A DNA stretch of 64,000 bases from Siminovitchia sp047228825 (GCF_047228825.1 NZ_JBFEGN010000012.1:1-64000), one strand, 5' to 3'; positions 34,689 through 44,032 are shown, counted from the first letter of the stretch. Translations and numbers: made by a program. Notes: generated by a model not told the origin, from the sequence alone.

Positions 34689-35528
34689 ATGGCAGAAATC
34701 AAGTCCTTATTATACCAAGATCAATGGCGGATCATTGATCAATCCGGGATAGCCCCACATTTTAACGCATTGGAGTCGTTCGCGATCGATGATACGCTTT
34801 GCCAGTCTGTCGGCAGCGGTTATTCCCCGGCAGTGATCCGCACTTGGGTCCATGCCGATACAGTGGTATTGGGTATTCAAGATACGAAGCTTCCGCAGCT
34901 TGAAAAAGGGCTCCGGTTTTTGGAAGAAAATAATATGAAATGGGTCGTGCGCAATTCCGGCGGCTTGGCCGTTTTGCTTGATGAAGGGGTATTGAATATT
35001 TCCCTCATATTTCCGGACACAGAACGGGGCATTGACATTAATCGCGGTTATGATGCCATGTGGGAGCTTGTTAAGATCATGTTCCAAGATTATCCCTACG
35101 GGATTGAAGCACGTGAAATCATTGGTTCCTATTGCCCCGGGAGCTACGATTTAAGCATCCGTGGAAAAAAATTTGCCGGCATTTCCCAAAGGAGAATTCG
35201 AAAAGGCGTTGCTGTTCAAGTGTACTTGTGCGTTTCTGGAAGCGGAATAAAACGGGCGGAATTATTAAAGCAGTTTTACACACATTCCAAATTCAATGAA
35301 TCAATGAAATATGTGTTTCCTGCGGTTCAGCCTGGCGTCATGGCATCCTTATCCGAATTGTTAAATGAACCGATTACAGTAACAGACGTCACTCAGCGGC
35401 TATTGGAAGCAGTGAAATGTACCGGTGGGCAATTTTATATGAGCAGCCTCCAAGGGAAAGAGCTGGAATGGTATCCTCATTATTTTGAACGAATGGTGGA
35501 CAGAAACAGAAAATTTATGGAAAAATAG
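34689..35528 (+). CDS. lipL: Octanoyl-[GcvH]:protein N-octanoyltransferase
   Basis: 279-residue amidotransferase of the LipL (YwfL) type, which moves octanoyl from GcvH to E2 subunits of 2-oxo acid dehydrogenases in lipoate assembly. The fold is that of BPL/LplA: VVLGIQDTKLPQLEKG, WVVRNSGGLAVLLDEGVLNISL, and the catalytic cysteine in GSYCPGSYDLSIRGKKFAGISQRR (about residue 148). AGGAGAG precedes ATG 34689. It forms an operon with pta, ending at a strong terminator. Confidence 0.94.
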   Translation: MAEIKSLLYQDQWRIIDQSGIAPHFNALESFAIDDTLCQSVGSGYSPAVIRTWVHADTVVLGIQDTKLPQLEKGLRFLEENNMKWVVRNSGGLAVLLDEGVLNISLIFPDTERGIDINRGYDAMWELVKIMFQDYPYGIEAREIIGSYCPGSYDLSIRGKKFAGISQRRIRKGVAVQVYLCVSGSGIKRAELLKQFYTHSKFNESMKYVFPAVQPGVMASLSELLNEPITVTDVTQRLLEAVKCTGGQFYMSSLQGKELEWYPHYFERMVDRNRKFMEK

Positions 35529-35553
35529 AAAAAGCCGCACCGGGCGGCTTTTT
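35529..35553 (+). terminator. Terminator after lipL
   Basis: AAAAGCCGC / GCGGCTTTTTT stem with ACCGG loop, directly after the lipL stop. Also serves the convergent rsfA gene. Confidence 0.88.
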
Positions 35554-35555
35554 TC

Positions 35556-36272
35556 TTACTCAGCCAGTTTCTCCAAATTACCGTTCCGATCCATTTTAAA
35601 GGTTGTGGACGGGCGTTCTTCCTCGTCAAACAGGACAAGCTTTCTTGCACGGTTCAGGATTTTCATTAATGTCTCATAATCTTCCTGCATCGTAACTGAT
35701 GTATTCTCCAGTTCTTCTATTTTTTGGGCCAGTTCTTTATTTTCAGCTTTTAGATCGGTTAATTCCCTTTTTAATCTCTCATTCTCACTTCTTAATATTT
35801 CTGAGTTGAATTCCGAATGATGGAGCTGCTGTAAATAAGCAATGACCGTGCCTAAATTGATTTCATTTCCGGACGGGACAATTTCTTTTGTAGCGCCCTG
35901 GTTTTCCTTCATATCAAAATCTGATGAATCAACAATTTCTGTTCCATTAACGTCCTCCAAAACCGGGGCTTGGATATCCTCCAAAGATGGAACCGGCGGC
36001 TGGTATAATAATTTTTTCTTTCCGCCCTGGTCTTTTCCCAACAGCCTTTGCCGCTGTTTTCGCTGTTTTTTGGCCAAATCAAGCGCTTTTTCATATTGCT
36101 GGCGGACGACAGCATTCCAGCGGAATCCGCAGGCTGCAGATGTTCGGTTTAATTTGTCTCCAACTTCTTCAAAAGCATTTAACTGGGTACTGCCTTCGCG
36201 TACATGCCTAAGAACCGTTTCGGCCAAAAGCAGATCATTTTCTTCTGTCCAGGCATCTTGGCGTGTTTTCAT
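35556..36272 (-). CDS. rsfA: RsfA-like prespore transcription factor
   Basis: 238-residue DNA-binding protein. The N-terminal Myb/SANT-like domain (about 1-60) reads TRQDAWTEENDLLLAETVLRHVREGSTQLNAFEEVG then RTSAACGFRWNAVVRQQY. A basic linker, an acidic middle and a C-terminal coiled coil (about 160-215, EILRSENERLKRELTDLKAENKELAQKIEEL) follow. RsfA (YwfN) fine-tunes sigma-F genes in the forespore of B. subtilis. Start ATG 36272 lies nine bases after AAGGAG; a TTG at 36281 is in frame but adjacent to the site. The gene position between lipL and ywfO matches B. subtilis. Confidence 0.88.
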   Translation of the reverse strand: MKTRQDAWTEENDLLLAETVLRHVREGSTQLNAFEEVGDKLNRTSAACGFRWNAVVRQQYEKALDLAKKQRKQRQRLLGKDQGGKKKLLYQPPVPSLEDIQAPVLEDVNGTEIVDSSDFDMKENQGATKEIVPSGNEINLGTVIAYLQQLHHSEFNSEILRSENERLKRELTDLKAENKELAQKIEELENTSVTMQEDYETLMKILNRARKLVLFDEEERPSTTFKMDRNGNLEKLAE

Positions 36273-36500
36273 CTTAACCAACTCCTTTTGAACTATTTTT
36301 TGGTTAGTTAAAGGATGTACAAGAAAAATGGTTTTTATACCAAAATGGCAAAAAAGCTGATAGTTTTTGATGGGACGCTGAAAATTAATCTTGTTTTCTT
36401 ATGCATTGAAACGGCAGCTTCGGCCAGATGAACGTTCTTTCTTTACGTGCTGAAAACCGCTATAATGAAAACATGATAGATAGGAAGAGGAGAGCCGATA

Positions 36501-37799
36501 GTGGATTCCAGCATCAAATTAAGCGAGGAAAAAGTGTTTAAAGATCCTGTTCACGGTTACATACACGTCAGGGATAAACTCATCTGGGATCTGATTGGAA
36601 CGAGGGAATTTCAGCGGCTGCGTCGCATCAAGCAGCTCGGCACGACCTACCTGACCTTTCACGGGGCTGAGCACAGCCGGTTTAGCCATTCGCTCGGGGT
36701 TTATGAAGTTGTCAGGCAAATTATCGATGAAGTTTTTGAAGGGCATCCTGGATGGAACCCGGATGAGCGCCTGCTGTCACTTTGTGCGGCTTTGCTGCAC
36801 GATCTTGGCCATGGACCGTTTTCTCATTCATTTGAAAAAGTGTTTCGCCTTGATCATGAGCATTTTACAAAACATATTATCCTCGGGGATACGGAGGTCA
36901 ACGATGTCCTCAAGTCTGTCGGCGACGATTTTCCCCAACAAGTGGCTGAAGTCATTCAAAAAACGTATCATGACAAGCTTGTTGTGAGTTTGATTTCAAG
37001 CCAAATAGATGCAGACCGGATGGATTATTTGCAGAGGGATGCGTATTTTACCGGTGTGAGCTACGGCCACTTTGACATGCAGAGGATCATGCGCGTCATG
37101 CGGCCACATGAGGATCATGTCGTGTTTAAATCGAGCGGCATGCATGCGGTGGAAGATTATATCATGAGCCGGTATCAAATGTATTGGCAAGTTTACTTTC
37201 ATCCGGTGACCCGGAGTGCGGAAGTGATTTTAACAAAAATACTCCAAAGGGTAAAAGCATTATATAAAATGGGATACCCATTCAAGAAAGAACCTGTGCA
37301 CTTTCAATCTTTATTTGAAGAAAAAGTGACGCTCTCCGATTATTTAAAATTGGACGAACCCGTCATCCTCTATTATTTTCACATGTGGGAAGAAGAGGAT
37401 GATCGAATTTTATGTGATTTATGTCACCGTTTTATGAACAGAAACCTGTTTAAATACGTGGAATTTGAGCCGGCCCGGCAATATAGGGTGCTGCGTGAAT
37501 TGGAGGATTTATTTCGGGAAGCGGGCATTGACCCGGAATATTATTTGGCGGTTGATTCCTCATCGGATTTGCCTTATGATTTTTACCGTCCGGGAGAAGA
37601 AGAGGAGCGCCTGCCGATTCATTTGCTGATGCCAAACGGCGAGCTGTCCGAACTTTCAAGAGAATCGGCGATTGTCCAGGCGATTTCGGGAAAAAGGCGG
37701 ACCGATCATAAATTGTATTTTCCTGAAGATTTGCTGCAAAGCAGATCCGGGGAACATAATATTTCCAGGCGCATCCTTTCTATGCTGCACACATTTTAA
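36501..37799 (+). CDS. ywfO: HD-domain phosphohydrolase YwfO
   Basis: 432-residue HD-superfamily enzyme. The metal-binding HD motif set is present: H in HSRFSHSLGVYE, HD in ALLHDLGHGPFSHSFE (about 94-109), and the distal D in SSQIDADRMDYLQRDA (about 174-189). Family members act on dNTPs (EF1143-like triphosphohydrolases) or related nucleotides; the exact reaction here is not known. GTG 36501 follows GAGGAG. Followed by ywgA, as in B. subtilis. Confidence 0.9.
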   Translation: MDSSIKLSEEKVFKDPVHGYIHVRDKLIWDLIGTREFQRLRRIKQLGTTYLTFHGAEHSRFSHSLGVYEVVRQIIDEVFEGHPGWNPDERLLSLCAALLHDLGHGPFSHSFEKVFRLDHEHFTKHIILGDTEVNDVLKSVGDDFPQQVAEVIQKTYHDKLVVSLISSQIDADRMDYLQRDAYFTGVSYGHFDMQRIMRVMRPHEDHVVFKSSGMHAVEDYIMSRYQMYWQVYFHPVTRSAEVILTKILQRVKALYKMGYPFKKEPVHFQSLFEEKVTLSDYLKLDEPVILYYFHMWEEEDDRILCDLCHRFMNRNLFKYVEFEPARQYRVLRELEDLFREAGIDPEYYLAVDSSSDLPYDFYRPGEEEERLPIHLLMPNGELSELSRESAIVQAISGKRRTDHKLYFPEDLLQSRSGEHNISRRILSMLHTF

Positions 37800-37859
37800 T
37801 GGATGCCGTGGAACGGATGTACAAATTGGAAAATTTACAGCGGGGGTTGAAATATATTC

Positions 37860-38369
37860 ATGCTTCATGATCATCTGAAATTAATGACAGTCTTTGCTTC
37901 GGCTGGTGAAATTGTCGGCAGGAAAAAGCTGCAAAAAATGATTTTTATCGCAAAAAAAATGAATTTTCCATTTGAAGAGAAGTTTGAGTTTCATTTTTAC
38001 GGGCCCTATTCCGAAGAATTGACGTTGAGGATTGAAGAGCTTTGCAATTTCGGTTTTATTGAAGAAATGAAGGAAGATAAGGGCGGGTACAGCCAATATC
38101 GCTATATGATCACGCCGTCGGGCCGTGAATTTTTGGAATCCGAATCGGTCAATATCCCCCTTTTGGAAGAATGCCTGACCGATATGAACGGACAAAGCGC
38201 CCGATTTCTCGAGCTTGTTTCTACCGTATTATATTTTGAACATCTTCCGAAAAATGAAGTGGCGGATAAAATTGCCGAACTGAAACGCAAGCAAAATTAC
38301 TCCATGAAGGAAATTGACGAAGCATACAGCTATATACAATCATTAAAAAAGACAGTGTCTCCGAATTAA
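37860..38369 (+). CDS. ywgA: YwgA family protein
   Basis: 169-residue soluble protein matching YwgA. N-terminal winged-helix-like segment LMTVFASAGEIVGRKKLQKMIFIAKKMNFPFEEKFEFHFYGPYS, then helices with IEELCNFGFIEE and a C-terminal part with EIDEAYSYIQS. The YGPYS motif is shared with SocA/antitoxin-like DUF4065-type proteins, so a regulatory role is possible, but function is unknown. ATG 37860 is preceded by AGCGGGGG. The terminator begins inside the gene end. Confidence 0.8.
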   Translation: MLHDHLKLMTVFASAGEIVGRKKLQKMIFIAKKMNFPFEEKFEFHFYGPYSEELTLRIEELCNFGFIEEMKEDKGGYSQYRYMITPSGREFLESESVNIPLLEECLTDMNGQSARFLELVSTVLYFEHLPKNEVADKIAELKRKQNYSMKEIDEAYSYIQSLKKTVSPN

Positions 38370-38392
38370 CATTCGGAAAGACTGTCTTTTTT
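38345..38392. terminator. Terminator between ywgA and the tautomerase gene
   Basis: Long stem AAAAAAGACAGTGTCTCCGAAT / ATTCGGAAAGACTGTCTTTTTT (one small internal loop) around TAAC; A- and T-tracts on both sides make it bidirectional. The ywgA stop is in the loop region. Confidence 0.88.
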
Positions 38393-38400
38393 CAGCCCGG

Positions 38401-38586
38401 CTATTGGTCGCTGAATCTTTTGCCGCCAACGGCATAATGGTTTCTCGTCATTTCTTCAATCACAATGGTTACGGATTCAGTAGAAGCGCCTGTTGTTTCT
38501 GCTACAGCTTCCGTTACTTTTTCCACCAACGCTTTTTTCTGTTCATCTGTCCGTCCTTCAAACATTTTAATGGTCACCAGCGGCAT
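38401..38586 (-). CDS. ywhB: 4-oxalocrotonate tautomerase family protein (YwhB)
   Basis: 61-residue tautomerase subunit, active as a hexamer. After removal of Met the catalytic Pro is N-terminal (PLVTIKMFEGRTDEQKKALV); the arginine in EGR and aromatic region near the end (NHYAVGGKRFSDQ) fit the family. It probably isomerises 2-hydroxymuconate-like enols, although the physiological role in Bacillus is unknown. GGGGAGGA precedes the ATG. Divergent from the site-2 protease gene, as in B. subtilis. Confidence 0.9.
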   Translation of the reverse strand: MPLVTIKMFEGRTDEQKKALVEKVTEAVAETTGASTESVTIVIEEMTRNHYAVGGKRFSDQ

Positions 38587-38733
38587 CGTTTTTTCCTCCC
38601 CGAAAATAATGACATTTCATTAAAAGTGTATGCCTTTTACTGGTTGCTTTTCAAGCGAAGAAACACATTGAATGAGTAAAGCCCGTTTATTTTGTATAAT
38701 ATGAACAATAGACTAAAAAAAGGGGCTGGATAT

Positions 38734-39390
38734 GTGGAAAGATTTTTAAGGTTTCCGCTGGAACAAATTCCGATCGTGGCGGCGGTGCTGCTCATTGCCT
38801 TTACGGTACATGAATTTGCCCACGCTTATACTGCATATAAGTTTGGAGACCCGACGGCGAAAAATCAGGGCAGGCTTACATTGAATCCAATCCACCATTT
38901 GGATCCGATCGGGACATTGCTGATTTTTATTGCCGGGTTTGGCTGGGCGCGCCCGGTTCCTGTCAACCGCTATCATTTTAAAAATCCGCGGCTTGCAGGC
39001 ATCATTGTTTCATTAATGGGGCCGGTGAGCAATTTCGCCCTGGCTATTCTCGGCTCTTTCATATTTTTTATATTGATGGTAACGGGAGTATCTGCGCAAC
39101 TGCCAGTTTTTGTGACCCAATTTTTCAACCTGTTTATATGGATGAACGTATTGTTGTTTGTTTTTAATTTGCTGCCCCTTCCGCCGCTGGACGGATACCG
39201 TATTGTGGAGGATCTTGTTTCACCTGATACCAGGGCGAAAATGACGCGGTATGAGCAATATGGATCACTCATATTTTTAATATTAGTCATTACTCCGCTG
39301 TCGTATTATACGATTCACCCGATTTTGAACACGGTCGTCCCTTTTTTCATCAACAGCATACATAACGTATTTGCGATGTTTTTGCGGTAG
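38734..39390 (+). CDS. ywhC: Site-2 protease family zinc metalloprotease (YwhC)
   Basis: 218-residue integral membrane metalloprotease with about five to six helices. The zinc site HEFAH is in FTVHEFAHAYTAYKFGD (about 24) and the second metal-binding motif is LLPLPPLDGYRI (about 145). Short S2P proteins of this group cut substrates within the membrane; the target of YwhC is unknown. The start is GTG 38734 with AAGGGG eight bases upstream; an upstream in-frame TTG at 38692 has no site. Operon with ywhD. Confidence 0.88.
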   Translation: MERFLRFPLEQIPIVAAVLLIAFTVHEFAHAYTAYKFGDPTAKNQGRLTLNPIHHLDPIGTLLIFIAGFGWARPVPVNRYHFKNPRLAGIIVSLMGPVSNFALAILGSFIFFILMVTGVSAQLPVFVTQFFNLFIWMNVLLFVFNLLPLPPLDGYRIVEDLVSPDTRAKMTRYEQYGSLIFLILVITPLSYYTIHPILNTVVPFFINSIHNVFAMFLR

Positions 39391-39405
39391 TATAAAGGAG
39401 GAGTT

Positions 39406-39918
39406 ATGATGGAACAAAAGAGAAAAGTCGAGTTTAATATCATAAAAAATGATCCTACCATGGGACATAAAGGCTTCGGAATCGGTTCACTCAGCCTTGA
39501 AAATATTACGCCCATCTTGATTGATGTCGAGGCAGGGGAGGCCTGGATTGAGGAACAGGCAATGCACGCGCGCAGCAAAACGGAACGCGGCGTCAAATAT
39601 TTGAAGGACAGGAGCGAATTCCCCGAAGAGGGAGCCAAGAAATACTGGGTCGTATGGGTCGCCGTGGACATTAAAGATGAGGGTCCGTATTATGCGGGGG
39701 TCGCCGCTTGCGAGCTATGGATCAACCGTCCGGCCCGCCGCGGCTACAAATCAATGCCGGAGCACGTCAATCATTTGGATAAAGCAATGAAAGGGCGGGT
39801 GATTGTCCGCCATATGGATCAGCCATCAAGAAAAGTCCTCGCCGACTTCCTGAAAAACCATGATGAAAAAATATGGCTCAATTCCAGTGATGAGCTAAGA
39901 GAAGAATTGGAAAATTGA
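39406..39918 (+). CDS. ywhD: YwhD family protein
   Basis: 170-residue soluble protein matching YwhD over its length: IIKNDPTMGHKGFGIGSLSLENITPILIDVEA and ARSKTERGVKYLKDRSEFPE, then YWVVWVAVD and LWINRPARRGYKSMPEHVNHLDKA. No function known. AAAGGAGGAG lies directly before ATG 39406; ATG 39409 is equally possible. Co-oriented with ywhC at 15 bases. Confidence 0.85.
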   Translation: MMEQKRKVEFNIIKNDPTMGHKGFGIGSLSLENITPILIDVEAGEAWIEEQAMHARSKTERGVKYLKDRSEFPEEGAKKYWVVWVAVDIKDEGPYYAGVAACELWINRPARRGYKSMPEHVNHLDKAMKGRVIVRHMDQPSRKVLADFLKNHDEKIWLNSSDELREELEN

Positions 39919-40063
39919 ACGTTCAATCGAGCGTCTTTTTGAACAATCTATGACAGTTAAAAAAAATGCCGGGCACCAGCTTGCCGATTTACGGGAAAGT
40001 AAGTAAACTTAAAGATAGTTTGCACATGGCAAACTGGGACATAAAAAGCGCTGGCGCTTAAAC

Positions 40064-40096
40064 AGCTTGGGGCAGCATACCCCAAGCGCTTTTTTA
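40064..40096. terminator. GC-rich hairpin terminator
   Basis: Perfect stem GCTTGGGG / CCCCAAGC (40065-40072, 40080-40087) followed by GCTTTTTT on the plus strand. An outer AAAAAGCGCT/AGCGCTTTTTT pairing (40044-40051 with 40086-40095) makes it bidirectional. It lies between ywhD and the VOC remnant. Confidence 0.75.
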
Positions 40097-40097
40097 T

Positions 40098-40355
40098 TTA
40101 AACCCTCGTGTAATCGATATCCCAAATGACACCGAATGGGTCTTTTGCTTTTGGATATTTGCACCCCAAAAAGTGTCTTGCAGCTCCTTTGCAACGCGGC
40201 CTTTTTCGCCAGGCCGATGAGAAATCGTTTCGATTTCTTCCTGTTCAAGTTCAAGAGCCAATGAAATTTGGGTCCCTCACCGCAGAATACATCCTTATAC
40301 CGGTCCCGCGGCCTCTTTCGCATTTTCCGTCAAAAGTGAAATAAATCTTTTTCAC
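40098..40355 (-). pseudogene. VOC/PhnB-like protein remnant with frameshifts
   Basis: The minus strand encodes pieces of one VOC protein in three frames: KKIYFTFDGKCE from GTG 40355, then YKDVFCGEGPKF, then ALELEQEEIETISHRPGEKG and RVAKELQDTFWG, and after another frameshift KYPKAKDPFGVIWDIDYTRV up to the stop at 40098-40100. The order matches a PhnB-like VOC protein, with a deletion of the middle. At least three frame changes rule out a functional product. Followed by a terminator, as an intact gene would be. Confidence 0.82.
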
Positions 40356-40452
40356 TCCAATCAATGCTTTGATTCTCAATCTTTTTCATTATAAACTAGA
40401 AAAGTATATTTACCTGGCCACATCATCTAAACAGGAATGGGATGTGATTACC

Positions 40453-42171
40453 ATGCTTGTTCATATAAAAAAGTATTATATACAAATTGCCTGTGTCGTG
40501 TTCCTTACGCTTGGAGCCATTATGCTGGAGCTGCTGCTGCCGACGCTCATGGCCAACGTCGTCGATATTGGCATTGTCAGAGGTGATATTCCTTATATCT
40601 TAAAAATTGGCGGACTCATGATCGTTTGCGCATTGGCAGCCGTCTTGCTCATGACGGGGGTTTCGTTTTTTGCCTCCCGGACCGCCCTCGGTTTTGCCAG
40701 AGATGTCAGGCGTGATTTGTTTGTCACCGTTGAAAACTTTTCCGTGCAGACATTTGATAAAATCGGAACAGCATCTTTGATTACGAGGACGACAAACGAT
40801 GTAAAGCAAGTTCAAGATGTGTTTAACATGGTATTGCGCATGATGACGCGCGCTCCTCTAATGCTCGTCGGGGGGATTATTTTGGCGGTTGCGAGGGAGC
40901 CCGGACTTTCCGTTGTTTTTCTCGGTTCACTGCCCATATTGGCGCTCCTGATTTTTTTCATATCCAAAAAAGCCATTCCGCTATTTGCGGCGTTACAGAA
41001 AAAAACAGACAAATTAAATCTCGTTGTCAGACAAAGCTTAACGGGAGTCAGGGTCATTCGGGCATTTAACAACGTTGGCCGTGAGAAGAATCGGTTTAAT
41101 GCCGCGAATGAAGATTTCCGCGATACCGGGATTAAAGTGAATAAAATGATGGCTGTTCTTTTTCCGGTCATGATGATGGTTATGAATTTTACGAGTATTG
41201 CGATTGTCTGGTTCGGGGCTGTCCGGATTGACCAGGGCTTCATGCAGGTAGGAAATTTGATGGCATTTTTACAGTACGCCATGATGATTTTAATGTCTTT
41301 GATCATGCTTTCCTTTGGATTTATCATGATTCCGCGGGCGCAGGCTTCCTTAAAAAGGATCGATGAAGTGCTCCGTATGGAAAATGACATTTTGGATCCA
41401 GAGACACCGGGAAATGGGAGTGCTCTGAACGGGTTCATCCAATTTCACGATGTTACTTTCCGATACGAAGGAGCCGAAAAGCCGGCGTTAAAAAAGATAT
41501 CATTTGAGGTAAAGCCCGGCGAAACGACGGCGATCATCGGAAGCACCGGTTCAGGGAAATCGACGCTTCTTAAACTCATACCGAGAATGTATGATGTTGA
41601 AGAGGGTACGGTTTCGATTGACGGGGTGGACGTACGAAACATCCCCCAGCAAGAATTGAGGAAGAGAATCGGCTATGTACCCCAAAAAGCCATATTGTTT
41701 AGCGGTACGGTGGCTGAAAATTTGCGCTATGGAAAAGAAGATGCAACTGAAGAGGAGATGTGGGAGGCGTTGGATATTGCTCAAGCTTCCAAATTTATAG
41801 AAGAAAAAAATGAAGGATTGGATCTGTTTGTGGACCAGGGTGGAGCCAACTTGTCCGGGGGGCAAAAACAGCGCATCGCCATTGCCCGCGCCATCGTCAG
41901 AAGGCCCGACATTTATTTATTTGATGACAGCTTTTCGGCGCTTGATTTTAAAACGGATGCAAAATTGCGGACCGCACTTTCCGGCATTACGAAAGAGGCT
42001 GGTGTCGTCATTGTCGCCCAGCGCGTCAATACGGTCATACATGCAGATCAAATTATCGTATTGAATGAAGGGGAAGTGGCCGGCATTGGAACGCACAAAG
42101 AACTGCTGGCAGAAAATCAAATTTATCAGGAAATTGTATTTTCCCAGCAGGCCGGGGAGGAAGGCGCATGA
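40453..42171 (+). CDS. ABC exporter half-transporter with degenerate ATP site
   Basis: About 572 residues: a six-helix type I exporter membrane domain (ITMLVHIKKYYIQIACVVF onwards; GTASLITRTTNDVKQVQ coupling region) and a C-terminal ATPase. Walker A is IIGSTGSGKSTLLKLI and the signature LSGGQKQR is canonical, but the Walker B catalytic glutamate is Asp (YLFDDSFSALD) and the H-loop histidine is Gln (VIVAQRVNTV). This is the pattern of the inactive-site partner in heterodimeric exporters such as LmrCD and B. subtilis YheIH. It overlaps the next gene by four bases, so the two form one pump, probably for drugs or lipids. Start is ATG 40453; GTG 40444 is an alternative, and neither has a strong site. 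Confidence 0.88.
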   Translation: MLVHIKKYYIQIACVVFLTLGAIMLELLLPTLMANVVDIGIVRGDIPYILKIGGLMIVCALAAVLLMTGVSFFASRTALGFARDVRRDLFVTVENFSVQTFDKIGTASLITRTTNDVKQVQDVFNMVLRMMTRAPLMLVGGIILAVAREPGLSVVFLGSLPILALLIFFISKKAIPLFAALQKKTDKLNLVVRQSLTGVRVIRAFNNVGREKNRFNAANEDFRDTGIKVNKMMAVLFPVMMMVMNFTSIAIVWFGAVRIDQGFMQVGNLMAFLQYAMMILMSLIMLSFGFIMIPRAQASLKRIDEVLRMENDILDPETPGNGSALNGFIQFHDVTFRYEGAEKPALKKISFEVKPGETTAIIGSTGSGKSTLLKLIPRMYDVEEGTVSIDGVDVRNIPQQELRKRIGYVPQKAILFSGTVAENLRYGKEDATEEEMWEALDIAQASKFIEEKNEGLDLFVDQGGANLSGGQKQRIAIARAIVRRPDIYLFDDSFSALDFKTDAKLRTALSGITKEAGVVIVAQRVNTVIHADQIIVLNEGEVAGIGTHKELLAENQIYQEIVFSQQAGEEGA

Positions 42172-43994
42172 GTAAACAAAGCAGTCGCCCGGGCTTTCGG
42201 CCCGGACCGGGCGGTTCACGGCATGGAATCGCCCCGGGAGAAAAGCCGAAGGAATTCAACAAGACGTTCAAGAGATTGGCGGGCCATTTAAAACCAAGGA
42301 AATTTCAGCTGCTTTTCGTAACCGTGGCAGCGTTTTTTTCTACATTATTTAGTGTCGTTACCCCAAAGCTGCTTGGGGATGCGACATCCTCCATTTTTGC
42401 AAGTGTGACGGGAGGAACGGGGATCGATTTTCCTTTTTTACAGAAGCTGCTTATGTTGTTGTTGAGTCTATACATTGTTTCTTCCCTCTTTACTTATTTA
42501 CAGCAATATTTAATGGCGGGAATCTCCCAGAAAACGACGGCCGAGCTTAGAAAAGCCGTGAACGATAAACTCGCCCGCCTGCCGCTTCGTTATTATGACC
42601 GTCATCCGCACGGGGATATTTTAAGCCGGGCGATTAATGATATTGACAATATTAATAACTCGATTCAACAAGCACTATCACAAATGATCACGTCTTTCAT
42701 TAGTATCATTGGAACAATCATCATGATGCTTGTCATCAGCCCGACGTTGACTTTGGTCATTTTGATCACTTTTCCATTGAGTGCGCTTGTTATCAGGTTT
42801 ATTGCGTCCCGCTCCCAGAAGCATTTCGTCAATCAGCAAGTGGAGCTCGGAAATATCAACGGCCACATCGAAGAAATGTTCTCCGGGCATCAGGTGGTCA
42901 AGGCGTTTGGGCATGAGAAAAAAGCCATTAAAACATTCGACGAGGTGAATGAACGTCTTTATCAGTCCGGCTGGCGGGCACAATTCATTAGCGGAATCAT
43001 GATGCCGATGATGACTTTTGTCGGGAACTTGGGATTTGTCTTCGTGAGTATTTGCGGAGGTCTTCTCGTATTGAACGGAAGCATCCGTATCGGGGATGTG
43101 CAGGCATTTATTCAATATTCACAGCAGCTTTCGCAACCGATTACACAGGCTGCCGGGATCGCCAACATGGTTCAAACGGCGCTGGCCTCTGCCGAGCGGG
43201 TTTTTACATTGTTGGATGAGCCTGAGGAAGCAGGGGAAGCTCCTTCTAAAGTGCCGTTCGAACATATTAAGGGCAAAATTACATTTGATCATGTCCGCTT
43301 CGGTTATGAAAAAGGGAAACCGGTTATTAAAAACTTGAGTCTGGAAGTTCAACCGGGACAAACGATTGCCATCGTCGGGCCTACAGGTGCCGGCAAAACA
43401 ACGATTATCAATTTGCTCATGAGATTTTATGAACTCGACGGCGGGAACATATGGATCGATGACATAAATATCCGCGACCTTACACGGGAGGAGGTCAGGT
43501 CGCTGTTTGGCATGGTGCTTCAGGATACATGGCTCTTTAACGGAACGATCCGGGACAATATTGCCTACGGACGCGATGGTGCAACGGAGGGGGAGATCAT
43601 CCGGGCAGCCAAGAGTGCGTATGCCGATGACTTTATCCGGACATTGCCCGATGGATATGATACGATCCTTGGTGAGGATGCGGCAAATATTTCACAGGGC
43701 CAGCGGCAGTTAATCACGATTGCACGGGCGATTTTGGCTGACCCGAAAATGATGATTTTGGATGAGGCAACAAGCAGTGTTGACACAAGGACCGAAATGA
43801 ATATTCAGCGGGCGATGAATAAGCTGATGTCAGGCCGCACAAGCTTCGTCATCGCCCACAGGCTGTCGACGATCCGTGACGCCGATGTGATCCTCGTTAT
43901 GAACGAGGGGGACATTATTGAAAAAGGAGCGCATGAATTACTGATGGAACAAAACGGCTTCTATGCGGATTTGTATAAAAGCCAATTTGCATAG
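42168..43994 (+). CDS. ABC exporter half-transporter, catalytic partner
   Basis: 608 residues: an unstructured Gly/Pro/Arg-rich N-terminal tail (SSRPGFRPGPGGSRHG), six transmembrane helices and an ATPase domain. Walker A IVGPTGAGKTTIINLL, Walker B MMILDEATSSVD with the catalytic Glu, and H-loop FVIAHRLSTI are intact, while the signature is ISQGQRQL instead of LSGGQ. With the upstream half, which has a good signature but weak Walker B and H-loop, this gives one competent and one degenerate ATP site in the dimer. ATG overlaps the stop of the first gene (ATGA). Ends at a clear terminator. Confidence 0.9.
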   Translation: MSKQSSRPGFRPGPGGSRHGIAPGEKPKEFNKTFKRLAGHLKPRKFQLLFVTVAAFFSTLFSVVTPKLLGDATSSIFASVTGGTGIDFPFLQKLLMLLLSLYIVSSLFTYLQQYLMAGISQKTTAELRKAVNDKLARLPLRYYDRHPHGDILSRAINDIDNINNSIQQALSQMITSFISIIGTIIMMLVISPTLTLVILITFPLSALVIRFIASRSQKHFVNQQVELGNINGHIEEMFSGHQVVKAFGHEKKAIKTFDEVNERLYQSGWRAQFISGIMMPMMTFVGNLGFVFVSICGGLLVLNGSIRIGDVQAFIQYSQQLSQPITQAAGIANMVQTALASAERVFTLLDEPEEAGEAPSKVPFEHIKGKITFDHVRFGYEKGKPVIKNLSLEVQPGQTIAIVGPTGAGKTTIINLLMRFYELDGGNIWIDDINIRDLTREEVRSLFGMVLQDTWLFNGTIRDNIAYGRDGATEGEIIRAAKSAYADDFIRTLPDGYDTILGEDAANISQGQRQLITIARAILADPKMMILDEATSSVDTRTEMNIQRAMNKLMSGRTSFVIAHRLSTIRDADVILVMNEGDIIEKGAHELLMEQNGFYADLYKSQFA

Positions 43995-43998
43995 AAAC

Positions 43999-44030
43999 GG
44001 CATCCCTGCTACAGCCGGGATGCCATTTTT
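43999..44030. terminator. Terminator between ABC genes and pbpG
   Basis: Perfect 8-bp stem GGCATCCC / GGGATGCC with a ten-base loop, followed by ATTTTTATT; convergent genes on both sides. Confidence 0.85.
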
Positions 44031-44032
44031 AT

